From positions 1 through 16,655 of the forward strand of contig CAYRYR010000059.1 in NCBI GenBank assembly GCA_964428385.1: a stretch of 16,655 nt of DNA, given 5' to 3'. Below, piece by piece: positions 6,595 to 13,615 of this stretch (the first letter of the stretch is position 1; each line of letters begins with the position of its first letter). Both the position numbers and the translations under genes were made by a program. A model generated the notes under the pieces. The model saw only the letters and a list, made by a program, of their open reading frames with translations, did no database searches and had not been told where the DNA came from. This stretch comes from JAFGOM01 sp964428385 (GTDB lineage Archaea; Halobacteriota; Methanomicrobia; Methanomicrobiales; Methanospirillaceae).

Positions 6595-8406
6595 ATGGCA
6601 AAAAAGAAGAAGATAACAAACAAGGAGACTACATCTCATATCAGAACGCCTATCGTGTGTGTTTTAGGCCATGTAGATCACGGGAAAACATCTCTTCTTG
6701 ATAAGATTCGTGGATCTTCAGTGGTGGACGGAGAGGCAGGGGCTATAACACAACACATCGGTGCATCTATCATCCCAATAGATGTTATAACCGCAATGAG
6801 TGGTGCATTACAAAAACTGGCAATTAATATTCCGGGACTGCTCTTCATTGACACACCCGGTCATCATGCTTTTACCACCTTACGGTCACGTGGAGGAGCT
6901 CTAGCTGATATGGCGATTGTTGTGGTTGATATTAATGAAGGATTTCAGCCACAGACTCATGAAGCACTCCAGATACTGCGAAACTGCAAGACACCTTTTG
7001 TGATAGCTGCAAACAAACTTGACCGGATACATGGATGGAAAGTAACAGAAAATGAGAGTTTTCTCACGTCATATGCAAAGCAGAATGACCGGGTAAAACA
7101 GGCCCTTGAGACCAGAATCTATGAGATAGTCGGGAATCTATCAGATATGGATTTTTCATCTGAACGGTATGACCGGGTGAATGATTTTGCACGAAATCTT
7201 GCCATTGTTCCAATTAGTGCCATTACCGGTGAAGGAATATCTGATCTTCTGATGGTTCTGATTGGACTTGCCCAACGATATATGGGAGATTCTCTTGCGA
7301 TGACTACAGATGGCCCGGGCGTAGGTACTGTTCTTGAGGTGAAAGAAGAGAAAGGACTTGGAACTACTATTGATGTTATCCTCTATGATGGAGTCATCTC
7401 AATTGGGGATGACATAGCAGTTGCAACATCAGATGGAGGAGTGACCGTTACAAAGGTCCGTTCACTTCTCCAACCCCGACCGCTCAAAGAGATTCTTGTG
7501 GAAGAAAAATTTATCAGGGCACGATCGGTCACTGCTGCTGCCGGAGTAAAGGTAAGTGCTCCAAACCTTGATGATGTCATAGCAGGATCGCCGGTCAGAG
7601 TTATTGATGGAGATGAGGATGAGATTCGTGACGAGATTCAGCGTGAGATGAAGGAGATTAATGTCACTATCTCACCTGAAGGGCTGGTTATCCGGGCAGA
7701 TACCATCGGTGCTCTTGAAGCGCTCTGTTCAGAGCTCACGAGCAAGGAGATACCGGTGATGAGGGCTGAGGTCGGACCTGTCTGCCGGCATGATGTAATT
7801 GAGAGTGAGACAATTAAAAATCCGTTTTATCGCGCCCTTATTGCATTTAATACAAATATTCTTCCTGACGCCCAGGATCTTCTTAAAAATCCGGTATATG
7901 CTGAACAGGTCCAACTCTTTGCCGGGAATGTCATCTATCATGTCATTGATGAATACTTAGAATGGCGTGATGATCTCAAGAAAAAAATGGAACAGAAACA
8001 GTTTGAGCAGATTATTTTTCCGGCACGTGTCACCGTGCTTGATGGATGCGTTTTCCGGCAGAATAATCCTGCGGTTGTCGGAGTCAGGGTTTTAGCAGGA
8101 ACACTTCGAACCGGGGTAAATCTCATCCACATTGATGGAAGAAAGATTGGAAAACTAAAAGCCATTCAACATCATCGCGAGAGTATTGGCGAGTGCCATG
8201 CAGGAGATGAGGTTGCCATATCAATTGAAGGCGCAACGGTTGGCAGGCAGTTTGATGTGAATGATGATCTCATGGTTGCCATACCTGAACGGCATGTCAA
8301 AGTATTAGAAAAGGAGATGATATCACGTCTCTCTATCGATGCCCAGGATGTGCTTGCTGAATATGCCCTGCTCTTTCGGAAGGAAAATCCCTTTTGGGGT
8401 AAGTAA
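6595..8406 (+). CDS. infB: Translation initiation factor aIF5B (IF-2 family GTPase)
   Basis: This 603-residue protein is the archaeal IF5B/IF2 homologue, which promotes ribosomal subunit joining and initiator tRNA placement. The GTPase domain is near the N-terminus: G1 GHVDHGKT (25-32), G3 DTPGHH (86-91) and G4 NKLD (140-143). Beta-barrel domain II follows with KEEKGLGTTIDVILYDG, then the domain III and C-terminal barrel containing the IF5B-type stretch VGVRVLAGTLRTG. The length is normal for archaea, without the long N-terminal extension of eukaryotes, and no intein interrupts the P-loop. I chose ATG 6595 (MAKKKK) because the purine-rich AGGGGATGG lies just upstream. GTG 6562 and ATG 6586 are in-frame alternatives without a better site. 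rps6e follows after 260 nt. Confidence 0.96.
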   Translation: MAKKKKITNKETTSHIRTPIVCVLGHVDHGKTSLLDKIRGSSVVDGEAGAITQHIGASIIPIDVITAMSGALQKLAINIPGLLFIDTPGHHAFTTLRSRGGALADMAIVVVDINEGFQPQTHEALQILRNCKTPFVIAANKLDRIHGWKVTENESFLTSYAKQNDRVKQALETRIYEIVGNLSDMDFSSERYDRVNDFARNLAIVPISAITGEGISDLLMVLIGLAQRYMGDSLAMTTDGPGVGTVLEVKEEKGLGTTIDVILYDGVISIGDDIAVATSDGGVTVTKVRSLLQPRPLKEILVEEKFIRARSVTAAAGVKVSAPNLDDVIAGSPVRVIDGDEDEIRDEIQREMKEINVTISPEGLVIRADTIGALEALCSELTSKEIPVMRAEVGPVCRHDVIESETIKNPFYRALIAFNTNILPDAQDLLKNPVYAEQVQLFAGNVIYHVIDEYLEWRDDLKKKMEQKQFEQIIFPARVTVLDGCVFRQNNPAVVGVRVLAGTLRTGVNLIHIDGRKIGKLKAIQHHRESIGECHAGDEVAISIEGATVGRQFDVNDDLMVAIPERHVKVLEKEMISRLSIDAQDVLAEYALLFRKENPFWGK

Positions 8407-8435
8407 CAGGCATAGAAGTATAATGAGATGACCGC

Positions 8436-8442
8436 TATAAAA
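8436..8442 (+). promoter_or_regulatory. Candidate distal TATA box for rps6e
   Basis: CTATAAAAA is a strong archaeal TATA match 29 nt after the infB stop. It would start a transcript near 8462, giving an unusually long leader of about 200 nt before rps6e. A second TATA-like TTTATAT is at 8470-8476. Confidence 0.4.
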
Positions 8443-8546
8443 AGCGAGATGCAAATATACCTTCACTTGTTTATATGTGTTGTACCGTCTTTCTGCCGTT
8501 ATGCCACTAACTATAATATCTATCCCGGGCTATAGGTATGGAGACT

Positions 8547-8572
8547 GTTCAGACGGTTTGACTTATCTGAAC
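8547..8572 (+). promoter_or_regulatory. Hairpin in the rps6e leader
   Basis: GTTCAGA and TCTGAAC form a perfect 7-bp stem with a 12-nt loop, within the 260-bp gap before rps6e. If transcription starts at either TATA candidate, this hairpin lies in the untranslated leader. A regulatory role, for instance ribosomal-protein feedback, is only inference. Confidence 0.3.
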
Positions 8573-8666
8573 GATGGGCCAATTAGGGAATTTCATCTAA
8601 TTTCAGGACAGATGTCCACAGCGATCAGACAAAGAAACAATCCATCACGAATAATGAGAGAAATAC

Positions 8667-9071
8667 ATGGTTGATTTTAAGGTAGTACTTTCCGACCCCC
8701 AGTCCGGCATGGCATATAATATCGATGCGAGTGGAGCCGCTGCAGGGTCAATAATCGGTAAGAAAATAGGAGAAGAAATGGATGCGGGTCCCCTCGGATT
8801 TGAAGGATATTCAATCACCCTGACAGGAGCATCAGACCGAAATGGCATTCCGGCCCGAAAGAGTCTTCCATTTGCAGGGCGGCGCAGATGTCTTGTCACT
8901 GGTGGTGTTGGATTCCATCCTGTTTTTGAGGGACAGAGGCAGAGAAAGATGATTCGGGGATATGAGATTACATCTGATTTTGTTCAGATAAACGCAAAGG
9001 TGACCGGACATGGATCCAAAGCGCTCAATGAATACTTTGCACCCCCAAAAGAAGCAGAAAAGAGTGAATAA
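8667..9071 (+). CDS. rps6e: Small-subunit ribosomal protein eS6 (S6e)
   Basis: The 134-residue product is the archaeal S6e ribosomal protein. It opens with MVDFKVVLSDPQSGMAYNI and has the conserved GASDRNGIPAR segment near 54-64. The basic GRRRCLVTGGVGFHP block follows and then KMIRGYEIT, all characteristic of S6e. It is a structural protein of the 30S subunit that contacts rRNA. The length is normal for archaea, which lack the eukaryotic C-terminal phosphorylation tail. Its stop codon directly abuts the stop codon of the convergent DUF2240 gene with no intervening base, so transcripts from the two strands must overlap or terminate inside each other. The T-rich stretch at 9089-9103 lies inside the opposing gene. 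Confidence 0.96.
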   Translation: MVDFKVVLSDPQSGMAYNIDASGAAAGSIIGKKIGEEMDAGPLGFEGYSITLTGASDRNGIPARKSLPFAGRRRCLVTGGVGFHPVFEGQRQRKMIRGYEITSDFVQINAKVTGHGSKALNEYFAPPKEAEKSE

Positions 9072-9578
9072 TCAGGTATCATTATCTTTTTTTATAGTTT
9101 TTTCACGGAATGCATCAAGCAGATCCGTGACCCTGACACCACGCTGTTTTGCAACAATGATAAGAGCAGCATCTGAACGGATCTTTCTGTCAAATACGCT
9201 CTTAATCAGGTTCATCTCACTGATGACTGCTTCCTCTTGACTTCCTGATTCTTTACAGATTCTGTCTAATAACTGTTGAAAGGGATCTTCTATCTCTAAA
9301 ACAGCTGATGATGGTTTATATCCCACCGGTATCTCAATTGTGCGAATGTCAAAGAGGGGACGTACGATGTCGTTATGTATCTCTATAAGCCCCTGGTCAA
9401 CACCACGTTTCAGGATGATAGAAACCTCCTCTTTGCTCATAAATTTCTTATCATAGGCATAGTAATAGACGAGTTCTGAGATTGGTATTGCGTCTTTTCT
9501 GGTATGGTAAAATGGTGCGGCAAGTGTTTTTAAGAGACTCACGAACATTCCTTCCTGTACCTGTCTGTACCTGTACAT
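9072..9578 (-). CDS. DUF2240-family archaeal protein
   Basis: This 168-residue protein resembles the archaea-specific DUF2240 family, whose biochemical role is unknown. The N-terminal half has a winged-helix-like pattern (ISELVYYYAYDKKFMSKEEV, then ILKRGVDQGLIEI). The motif RPLFDIRTIEIPVGYKPS around 68-85 is what I associate with this family. The C-terminal half is helical, ending in a basic tail. The start is uncertain: the upstream ATG lies in a repetitive CTGTAC-rich stretch, and an internal ATG at 9548 (MFVSLLKTL) has AGGAAGG immediately before it. Its position among ribosomal and initiation-factor genes hints at a link to information processing, which is inference only. Confidence 0.7.
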   Translation of the reverse strand: MYRYRQVQEGMFVSLLKTLAAPFYHTRKDAIPISELVYYYAYDKKFMSKEEVSIILKRGVDQGLIEIHNDIVRPLFDIRTIEIPVGYKPSSAVLEIEDPFQQLLDRICKESGSQEEAVISEMNLIKSVFDRKIRSDAALIIVAKQRGVRVTDLLDAFREKTIKKDNDT

Positions 9579-9893
9579 ACCATGACATACAGGTATTTTG
9601 TAGTATCATGAGAACAGCATCAGGTCAGATGAGATCTTTGGTGTAGTACAGATACCAGTCCTGTACATTTACATTCTTGTTTGAGAGATCTGTCTTTTGT
9701 TCCTGATGCAACAGTCTGAATAGATCGTTATGAAGGAGAGATATTAGGCAAGGCGCGGTTTTCAGGTGCTTGTTTGACTGCAAAAAAGTCTATGGGTATC
9801 AAATTCCTCATAGATTTTGTACGTGTCACGACGGTGTACAATGTAGCTGGTATCACTGGTTACGTTCCCTTTAGGGAATACAGAAAAAAAAGG
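9579..9893. other. Intergenic region, no gene supported
   Basis: These 315 bases separate the DUF2240 gene from rps8e, both on the minus strand. At the right end are the rps8e T-tract and an adjacent hairpin. At the left edge, CTGTACCTGT-type short repeats continue from the DUF2240 5' end. I see no convincing coding frame, tRNA or box C/D RNA in the rest, and no clear TATA box for the DUF2240 gene. Confidence 0.4.
9865..9891 (-). terminator. T8 tract and hairpin after rps8e
   Basis: On the minus strand, eight T residues (plus-strand A8 at 9884-9891) begin 2 nt after the rps8e stop. A 6-bp hairpin, TTCCCT/AGGGAA with a 2-nt loop, follows at 9865-9878. The T-tract is a typical archaeal termination signal; the hairpin lies downstream of it rather than before it. 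Confidence 0.55.
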
Positions 9894-10271
9894 TTACTCG
9901 ATAAGGACAGCGTTTATGACGCCGTGTTGACCGGGTCTGCTCACAATGCGAGCGCGGCCTATCTCAGTCTTGATAATGGCTCCCTTGGTAAGGAGATTAC
10001 GCCTGACATAGTTCGGGTTTGCTGTGTTTGCTTCTACATTCTCAATTTTTGTTTTCTTTGTCACACCGGTTGTGGTGTTGCTGACTGATGCAAATTCTGC
10101 ACGAAGTGCGCGGATTTTCAGGTTTCCCCCATAGGTCCGGCTGAGTTTTCTTCGTTCTGCTCCGATGTGAGTATCTGCGGGAGCTGATCCAATTTCGTTT
10201 CTGCGTTTTCCCCGTGCCGGATGATATCGTCCGCCCGTTGATTTCCTGACTGATCTACCTTGCCATAACAT
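9894..10271 (-). CDS. rps8e: Small-subunit ribosomal protein eS8 (S8e)
   Basis: The product has 125 residues, the usual length of archaeal S8e, a 30S ribosomal protein. The N-terminus MLWQGRSVRKSTGGR and then HPARGKRRNEIG is the family signature. The middle segment RALRAEFASVS and the later PNYVRRNLLTKGAIIKTE, followed by the terminal region RPGQHGVINAVLIE, also match S8e. The start is fixed by the conserved WQGRS block immediately after it. A strong TATA box lies about 85 nt upstream on the minus strand, overlapping the end of hypB, so rps8e probably has its own promoter despite following hypB on the same strand. Confidence 0.96.
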   Translation of the reverse strand: MLWQGRSVRKSTGGRYHPARGKRRNEIGSAPADTHIGAERRKLSRTYGGNLKIRALRAEFASVSNTTTGVTKKTKIENVEANTANPNYVRRNLLTKGAIIKTEIGRARIVSRPGQHGVINAVLIE

Positions 10272-10353
10272 AATTATTCTCTCTATCTCTTGTCTGTGGG
10301 TGTGGGAGGCTTTGTATGCGGAGCCACTGAGTCTTACTATTATGCCGTCTCTC

Positions 10354-10364
10354 GTTATATAAGG
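10354..10364 (-). promoter_or_regulatory. TATA box of rps8e
   Basis: On the minus strand CCTTATATAAC is a near-consensus archaeal TATA box, 83-93 nt upstream of the rps8e start and 9 nt downstream of the hypB stop. It predicts a leader of about 60 nt. Confidence 0.65.
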
Positions 10365-10372
10365 TATTTGGA

Positions 10373-11020
10373 TCAGGAGAGAATTTCATCCACCAGTGGC
10401 ATAAGGCCCTGTCCACTCTTCATATTTGTCAAAAAAACTTTCATATCGGGATTATATCGGTGCATATCCTGCTCCATCCGGGTAAGATCTGCTCCAACTG
10501 CCTCTGCAAGGTCTATTTTATTGAGCACACCAATGGAACAGTTGCGAAACATCATCGGGTGTTTATTGACGACATCGTCGCCCTCAGTTGAACTGACGAC
10601 AACGATTCGTTTCTCAGCGCCGAGTGCAAAATCAGTCGGGCAGACCATGTTGCCGACATTCTCAATAAACAGGATATCAACAGAATCAAGTGGAAGATGG
10701 TCAAGTGCATGTTCGACCATATGAGCATCAAGATGGCATTCTTTTCCGGTGTTTATATTTCGTGCAGGAATGCCAAGTGCTTCTACCCGCTTAAAATCAT
10801 CATCTCCATATACATCTCCTGCTATTGCTGCTGATGAAAGGTTTCTCTCGCGAAGCAGGGGAACAACATGCTCGATGAGTGCGGTTTTTCCTGAACCAAT
10901 GCCACCGAGAAGATCAAAAGCCCGTACACCATGTTTTTGCAACAGTTTAGCATTATTCATTGCTATTTTGTTGTTGATGTCAAAAATGTCCTTCTCCATT
11001 GAGATATCAATATGATGCAT
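10373..11020 (-). CDS. hypB: Hydrogenase nickel-incorporation GTPase HypB
   Basis: This 215-residue SIMIBI-class GTPase delivers nickel to [NiFe]-hydrogenase precursors together with HypA. The P-loop is GGIGSGKT (39-46) and the G4 motif is NKID (167-170). The metal-binding CHLDAH motif has C95 and H96, with C127 in ENVGNMVCPTD. These match the dimer-interface metal site of archaeal HypB. The N-terminus lacks the histidine-rich or CxxCGC extension of some bacterial HypB proteins. No hypA is visible next to it. The start at 11020 is supported by a TATA box 24 nt upstream, implying a leaderless transcript; an internal Met8 is the alternative. It diverges from srp19. Confidence 0.95.
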   Translation of the reverse strand: MHHIDISMEKDIFDINNKIAMNNAKLLQKHGVRAFDLLGGIGSGKTALIEHVVPLLRERNLSSAAIAGDVYGDDDFKRVEALGIPARNINTGKECHLDAHMVEHALDHLPLDSVDILFIENVGNMVCPTDFALGAEKRIVVVSSTEGDDVVNKHPMMFRNCSIGVLNKIDLAEAVGADLTRMEQDMHRYNPDMKVFLTNMKSGQGLMPLVDEILS

Positions 11021-11043
11021 AGTACTAACGTCATTACGAGATT

Positions 11044-11051
11044 GTTTATAT
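11044..11051. promoter_or_regulatory. Shared TATA box between divergent hypB and srp19
   Basis: The sequence GTTTATAT reads as a TATA box on plus (TTTATAT) and on minus (ATATAAAC). The srp19 ATG begins 23 nt to the right and the hypB ATG 24 nt to the left. The 54-bp gap has no other TATA-like site, so both genes may be transcribed from the same element as leaderless mRNAs. Confidence 0.55.
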
Positions 11052-11074
11052 GTTCACATCTCACATATGAATCG

Positions 11075-11371
11075 ATGGAAAATGGGCATATCCTGTACCC
11101 ATGCTATTTTGATGCTTCTATACAGCGCAGGTGTGGACGACGTGTCCCGCAGAGCCTTGCATCAGTCCGGCCAACGGTGAATGATATTGAGTCAGCACTC
11201 AAAGAAATGCATGTATCATATGAACGACAGGATGCACCCCACCCGGCATTCTGGTGGAAGCATGATGGCAGAGTTGTTGTTACGTTTGAGGGATCAAAGA
11301 ATGAACTCATCAGGGCCGTTGCAGCAAACCTGAATGTGACACCAGTCCGTATTCATGGACGGAAGCGATAA
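11075..11371 (+). CDS. srp19: Signal recognition particle 19 kDa protein
   Basis: The 98-residue product is SRP19, which binds archaeal 7S RNA and prepares it for SRP54 binding during co-translational membrane targeting. Diagnostic segments are ILYPCYFDASIQRRCGRRVP at the N-terminus, the PTVNDIESALKEM helix, and the basic C-terminus PVRIHGRKR. I chose ATG 11075 (MENGHILYP) because the family starts at this point and because it lies 23 nt after the TATA box. An in-frame start at 11012 would put the promoter inside the coding sequence. The next gene begins 2 nt after the stop, so the two are cotranscribed. Confidence 0.93.
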   Translation: MENGHILYPCYFDASIQRRCGRRVPQSLASVRPTVNDIESALKEMHVSYERQDAPHPAFWWKHDGRVVVTFEGSKNELIRAVAANLNVTPVRIHGRKR

Positions 11372-11373
11372 CG

Positions 11374-12015
11374 GTGTACGATTTTCATACTCACAGCCTC
11401 CTTTCTGACGGAGAGCTCCTCCCGGCTGAACTGATTCGCCGAATGGCAGTATTAGGTTATGATATCATTGGGATTACCGATCATGCAGATCTCTCAAATA
11501 TTGCAGATGTTGTAAGTGCGATTGTACGTATGAAAGGCTCAGCAGAGCGATACCATGTCCGGCTCCTTGCAGGTGTTGAACTGACTCACATTCCCCCTGA
11601 AGAGATTGCGTTTTGTGCAGCTCTGGCACGCAAAGAGGGGGCAGATCTTATTGTTGTGCATGGGGAGAGCCCAGTTGAACCAGTTGCACCAGGAACCAAT
11701 TATGCAGCCTGTTCCTGTACTGATGTAGACATTCTTGCCCACCCGGGGATGATAACTGCAGATGAAGCGGCGATTGCAGAGAAAAATGGGGTTTGTCTTG
11801 AGATTACTGCGCGAGGTGGACATAACCGTACCAACGGGCATGTAGCGCGGATTGCACAGGAGATGGGTTGTCGCCTTCTTGTGAACTCAGATGCTCACGG
11901 TCCCGGGGACCTGATGACCGCGCGCGACAGAGATCTGGTTGTACGAGGTACCGGTCTTTTGGGCCGCGATTGTGAAGACATACTCAATATAAATGCTTCG
12001 TTGCCGTTTTTGTAA
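11374..12015 (+). CDS. PHP-domain metal-dependent phosphoesterase
   Basis: This 213-residue protein is a PHP-domain hydrolase (histidinol phosphatase/DNA polymerase PHP family). Metal-binding residues are visible in order: H5 and H7 in DFHTHS, D36-H37 in GITDHAD, E69 in AGVELTH, H96 in VVHGES, H123 in LAHPGM, and D173 with H175 in NSDAHGPGD. The complete set argues for an active phosphoesterase. Archaeal relatives include single-domain proteins of unknown substrate and some annotated as RNase P component 3 (Rpp30-like), but the intact metal ligands favour an enzyme. It starts with GTG only 2 nt after srp19, so it is co-expressed with it. The substrate cannot be inferred. Confidence 0.85.
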   Translation: MYDFHTHSLLSDGELLPAELIRRMAVLGYDIIGITDHADLSNIADVVSAIVRMKGSAERYHVRLLAGVELTHIPPEEIAFCAALARKEGADLIVVHGESPVEPVAPGTNYAACSCTDVDILAHPGMITADEAAIAEKNGVCLEITARGGHNRTNGHVARIAQEMGCRLLVNSDAHGPGDLMTARDRDLVVRGTGLLGRDCEDILNINASLPFL

Positions 12016-12044
12016 TAATAAAGATATAACGGTTTGGAATAACC

Positions 12045-12051
12045 TTATATA
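12045..12051 (+). promoter_or_regulatory. TATA box of the gar1-tfb operon
   Basis: TTATATA lies 29 nt after the PHP gene and predicts transcription start near 12076. The leader ends in a GGGGGG Shine-Dalgarno-like stretch at 12111-12116, before the gar1 ATG at 12123. Confidence 0.6.
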
Positions 12052-12122
12052 GATTTACTTTGTACATATATGTCTTGCTGAAGAACTCAGAAGGAAGAGT
12101 TTTTTTGGCGGGGGGAAACTGA

Positions 12123-12350
12123 ATGGTCAGAGCGTTAGGCCGGATATCCCGGACCTATGGAAAACGAATATTAATTGTAGAGTGTGATGCTGCAAAACTT
12201 CCATATCTGTACGCTAAGGTTATTGACCATAGATGGAAGCCGATTGGAAAGCTTGTCGAGATATTTGGTAATATATCATCCCCATATGCCGCAGTCCTCT
12301 GTTCATCTGACAGTGAACATGTTGTCGGCGAAAAATTGTTCATTAAGTAA
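12123..12350 (+). CDS. gar1: H/ACA RNP protein Gar1
   Basis: The 75-residue product matches archaeal Gar1, which binds Cbf5 in H/ACA ribonucleoproteins and helps pseudouridylation of rRNA. It is a small beta-barrel with the segments LGRISRTYGKRILIVE and KPIGKLVEIFGNISSPYAAV, the latter corresponding to the conserved IGKVxEIFGPVxxPY of the family. It lacks the glycine/arginine-rich tails of eukaryotic Gar1, as usual in archaea. It precedes tfb by 17 nt; the gar1-tfb pair is a recurrent arrangement in Euryarchaeota, which supports the assignment despite its short length. Confidence 0.88.
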   Translation: MVRALGRISRTYGKRILIVECDAAKLPYLYAKVIDHRWKPIGKLVEIFGNISSPYAAVLCSSDSEHVVGEKLFIK

Positions 12351-12367
12351 GTTGCTGGTGACGTTTG

Positions 12368-13381
12368 ATGTCTGAAGAACTTGAAAAATTAAAAACCTTA
12401 CAAAAAGAACGTGAGGCACTCAAGACCCGTCTTACCGGAAAGGTCGTTGAGAAGCAAAAAACGGTAGAAAACCAGAATGAGACGGTTTGCCCTGAATGTG
12501 GGAGCCGTCAGCTGGTTCATGATTATGAGCGTGCAGAACTCGTCTGCCAGCAGTGTGGACTGGTTCTTGATGCAGAGTTTATCGATCGTGGTCCTGAATG
12601 GCGGGCATTTGATCATGATCAGCGGATGAAACGTTCCCGTGTCGGTGCTCCGATGACCTTTACTATTCACGATAAGGGTCTCTCAACAATGATAGACTGG
12701 CGGAACCGTGACAGTTATGGTCGAGCCATCTCGTCAAAGAATCGTGCCCAGCTGTATCGTCTCAGGAAATGGCAGCGACGTATCAGGGTTTCAAATGCAA
12801 CTGAACGTAACCTTGCCTTCGCTCTCTCTGAGCTTGACCGTATGGCATCAGCACTCGGACTACCACGAAATGTCAGAGAGACGGCAGCAGTTGTCTACCG
12901 TGATGCTGTTGACAAGAACCTGATACGTGGAAGGAGTATTGAAGGAGTCGCAGCAGCAGCTCTCTATGCCGCATGCCGGCAGTGCAGTGTACCCCGGACC
13001 CTTGATGAGATAGCAGAGGTATCGCGTGTCTCACGAAAAGAGATTGGCAGAACCTATCGGTTTATCTCACGTGAACTCGGGCTTAAACTCCTGCCGACCT
13101 CCCCAATTGATTATGTTCCACGGTTCTGTTCAGGACTCCAGCTCAAAGGTGAGGTTCAGTCCCGGGCAGTTGAGATTCTTCGTCAGGCAGGTGAACGTGA
13201 ACTGACAAGTGGTCGTGGTCCGACCGGTGTCGCAGCCGCAGCAATATATATATCTTCGATTCTTGGAGGAGAGCGGAGAACACAGCGGGAAGTAGCAGAG
13301 GTTGCCGGTGTGACTGAAGTTACAATTCGAAACAGATATAAAGAACTGGCGGAGAAACTGGATATAGAGATTATTCTCTGA
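12368..13381 (+). CDS. tfb: Transcription initiation factor TFB (TFIIB homologue)
   Basis: This 337-residue protein recruits RNA polymerase to TBP-bound promoters. A zinc ribbon has C41-x2-C44 (CPECG) and C60-x2-C63 (CQQCG). The conserved B-reader/linker region follows with GPEWRAFD and later KNRAQLYRLRKWQRRIRVS. Two cyclin-fold repeats come next, at about 135-230 and 235-337. The C-terminal helix-turn-helix contains REVAEVAGVTEVTIRNRYKE, which contacts the BRE. The first 38 residues form a charged helical stretch ahead of the ribbon. I chose ATG 12368 over the in-frame TTG one codon earlier. It is cotranscribed with gar1 and ends 13 nt before tRNA-Ala. Confidence 0.97.
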   Translation: MSEELEKLKTLQKEREALKTRLTGKVVEKQKTVENQNETVCPECGSRQLVHDYERAELVCQQCGLVLDAEFIDRGPEWRAFDHDQRMKRSRVGAPMTFTIHDKGLSTMIDWRNRDSYGRAISSKNRAQLYRLRKWQRRIRVSNATERNLAFALSELDRMASALGLPRNVRETAAVVYRDAVDKNLIRGRSIEGVAAAALYAACRQCSVPRTLDEIAEVSRVSRKEIGRTYRFISRELGLKLLPTSPIDYVPRFCSGLQLKGEVQSRAVEILRQAGERELTSGRGPTGVAAAAIYISSILGGERRTQREVAEVAGVTEVTIRNRYKELAEKLDIEIIL

Positions 13382-13388
13382 TTTTTTT
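13362..13388 (+). terminator. Hairpin plus T7 at the tfb stop, overlapping a tRNA promoter candidate
   Basis: AGAGA-TTAT-TCTCT (13366-13379) forms a small stem over the last tfb codons and is followed by seven T residues (13382-13388), resembling a terminator. The same stretch contains ATATAG at 13362-13367, 28 nt upstream of tRNA-Ala, which could be the tRNA TATA box. The stem is weak and both roles are inferred. Confidence 0.4.
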
Positions 13389-13394
13389 ACATAT

Positions 13395-13466
13395 GGGCTC
13401 GTAGATCAGGGGAAGATCGTTACGTTCGCAACGTAAAGGCCGCGGGTTCAATTCCCGCCGGGTCCA
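13395..13466 (+). tRNA. tRNA-Ala (anticodon CGC)
   Basis: A complete 72-nt cloverleaf is present. The acceptor stem is GGGCTCG/CGGGTCC with the G3:U70 wobble that identifies alanine tRNAs. The D-arm is GATC/GATC. The anticodon stem is TTACG/CGTAA around loop TTCGCAA, giving CGC. The T-arm is GCGGG-TTCAATT-CCCGC and the discriminator is A. CCA is not encoded. It lies 13 nt after tfb and marks the border of the accessory region. Confidence 0.94.
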
Positions 13467-13615
13467 TGTTTCGTTTTACGACAAGTATTTTTGAACTATT
13501 TGTTGTGGTGTTATGGAAATCCTGTGATATTGTCAGTCCCATCACTAAGAATGGTTGGATACACTCACTATCGGTAATGTACCCCTTTTGTCTGAATGTA
13601 TTGGTTCTGTATGAA

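Noticed and set aside
8477..8674. A 65-codon open frame ahead of rps6e
   Set aside because: It overlaps the rps6e start, has no ribosome-binding site and resembles no family; low-complexity chance frame in a leader is more likely.
9546..9590. CTGTACCTGT repeats at the DUF2240 start as an operator
   Set aside because: The units are short and irregular and may simply encode the YRYRQVQ N-terminus; no evidence of a regulator.
9774..10088. Plus-strand open frame over the rps8e end
   Set aside because: It is antisense to rps8e for most of its length and shows no recognisable protein features.
11012..11074. N-terminal extension of SRP19 from the ATG at 11012
   Set aside because: It would contain the TATA box and 21 residues absent from the family; ATG 11075 fits length and promoter spacing.
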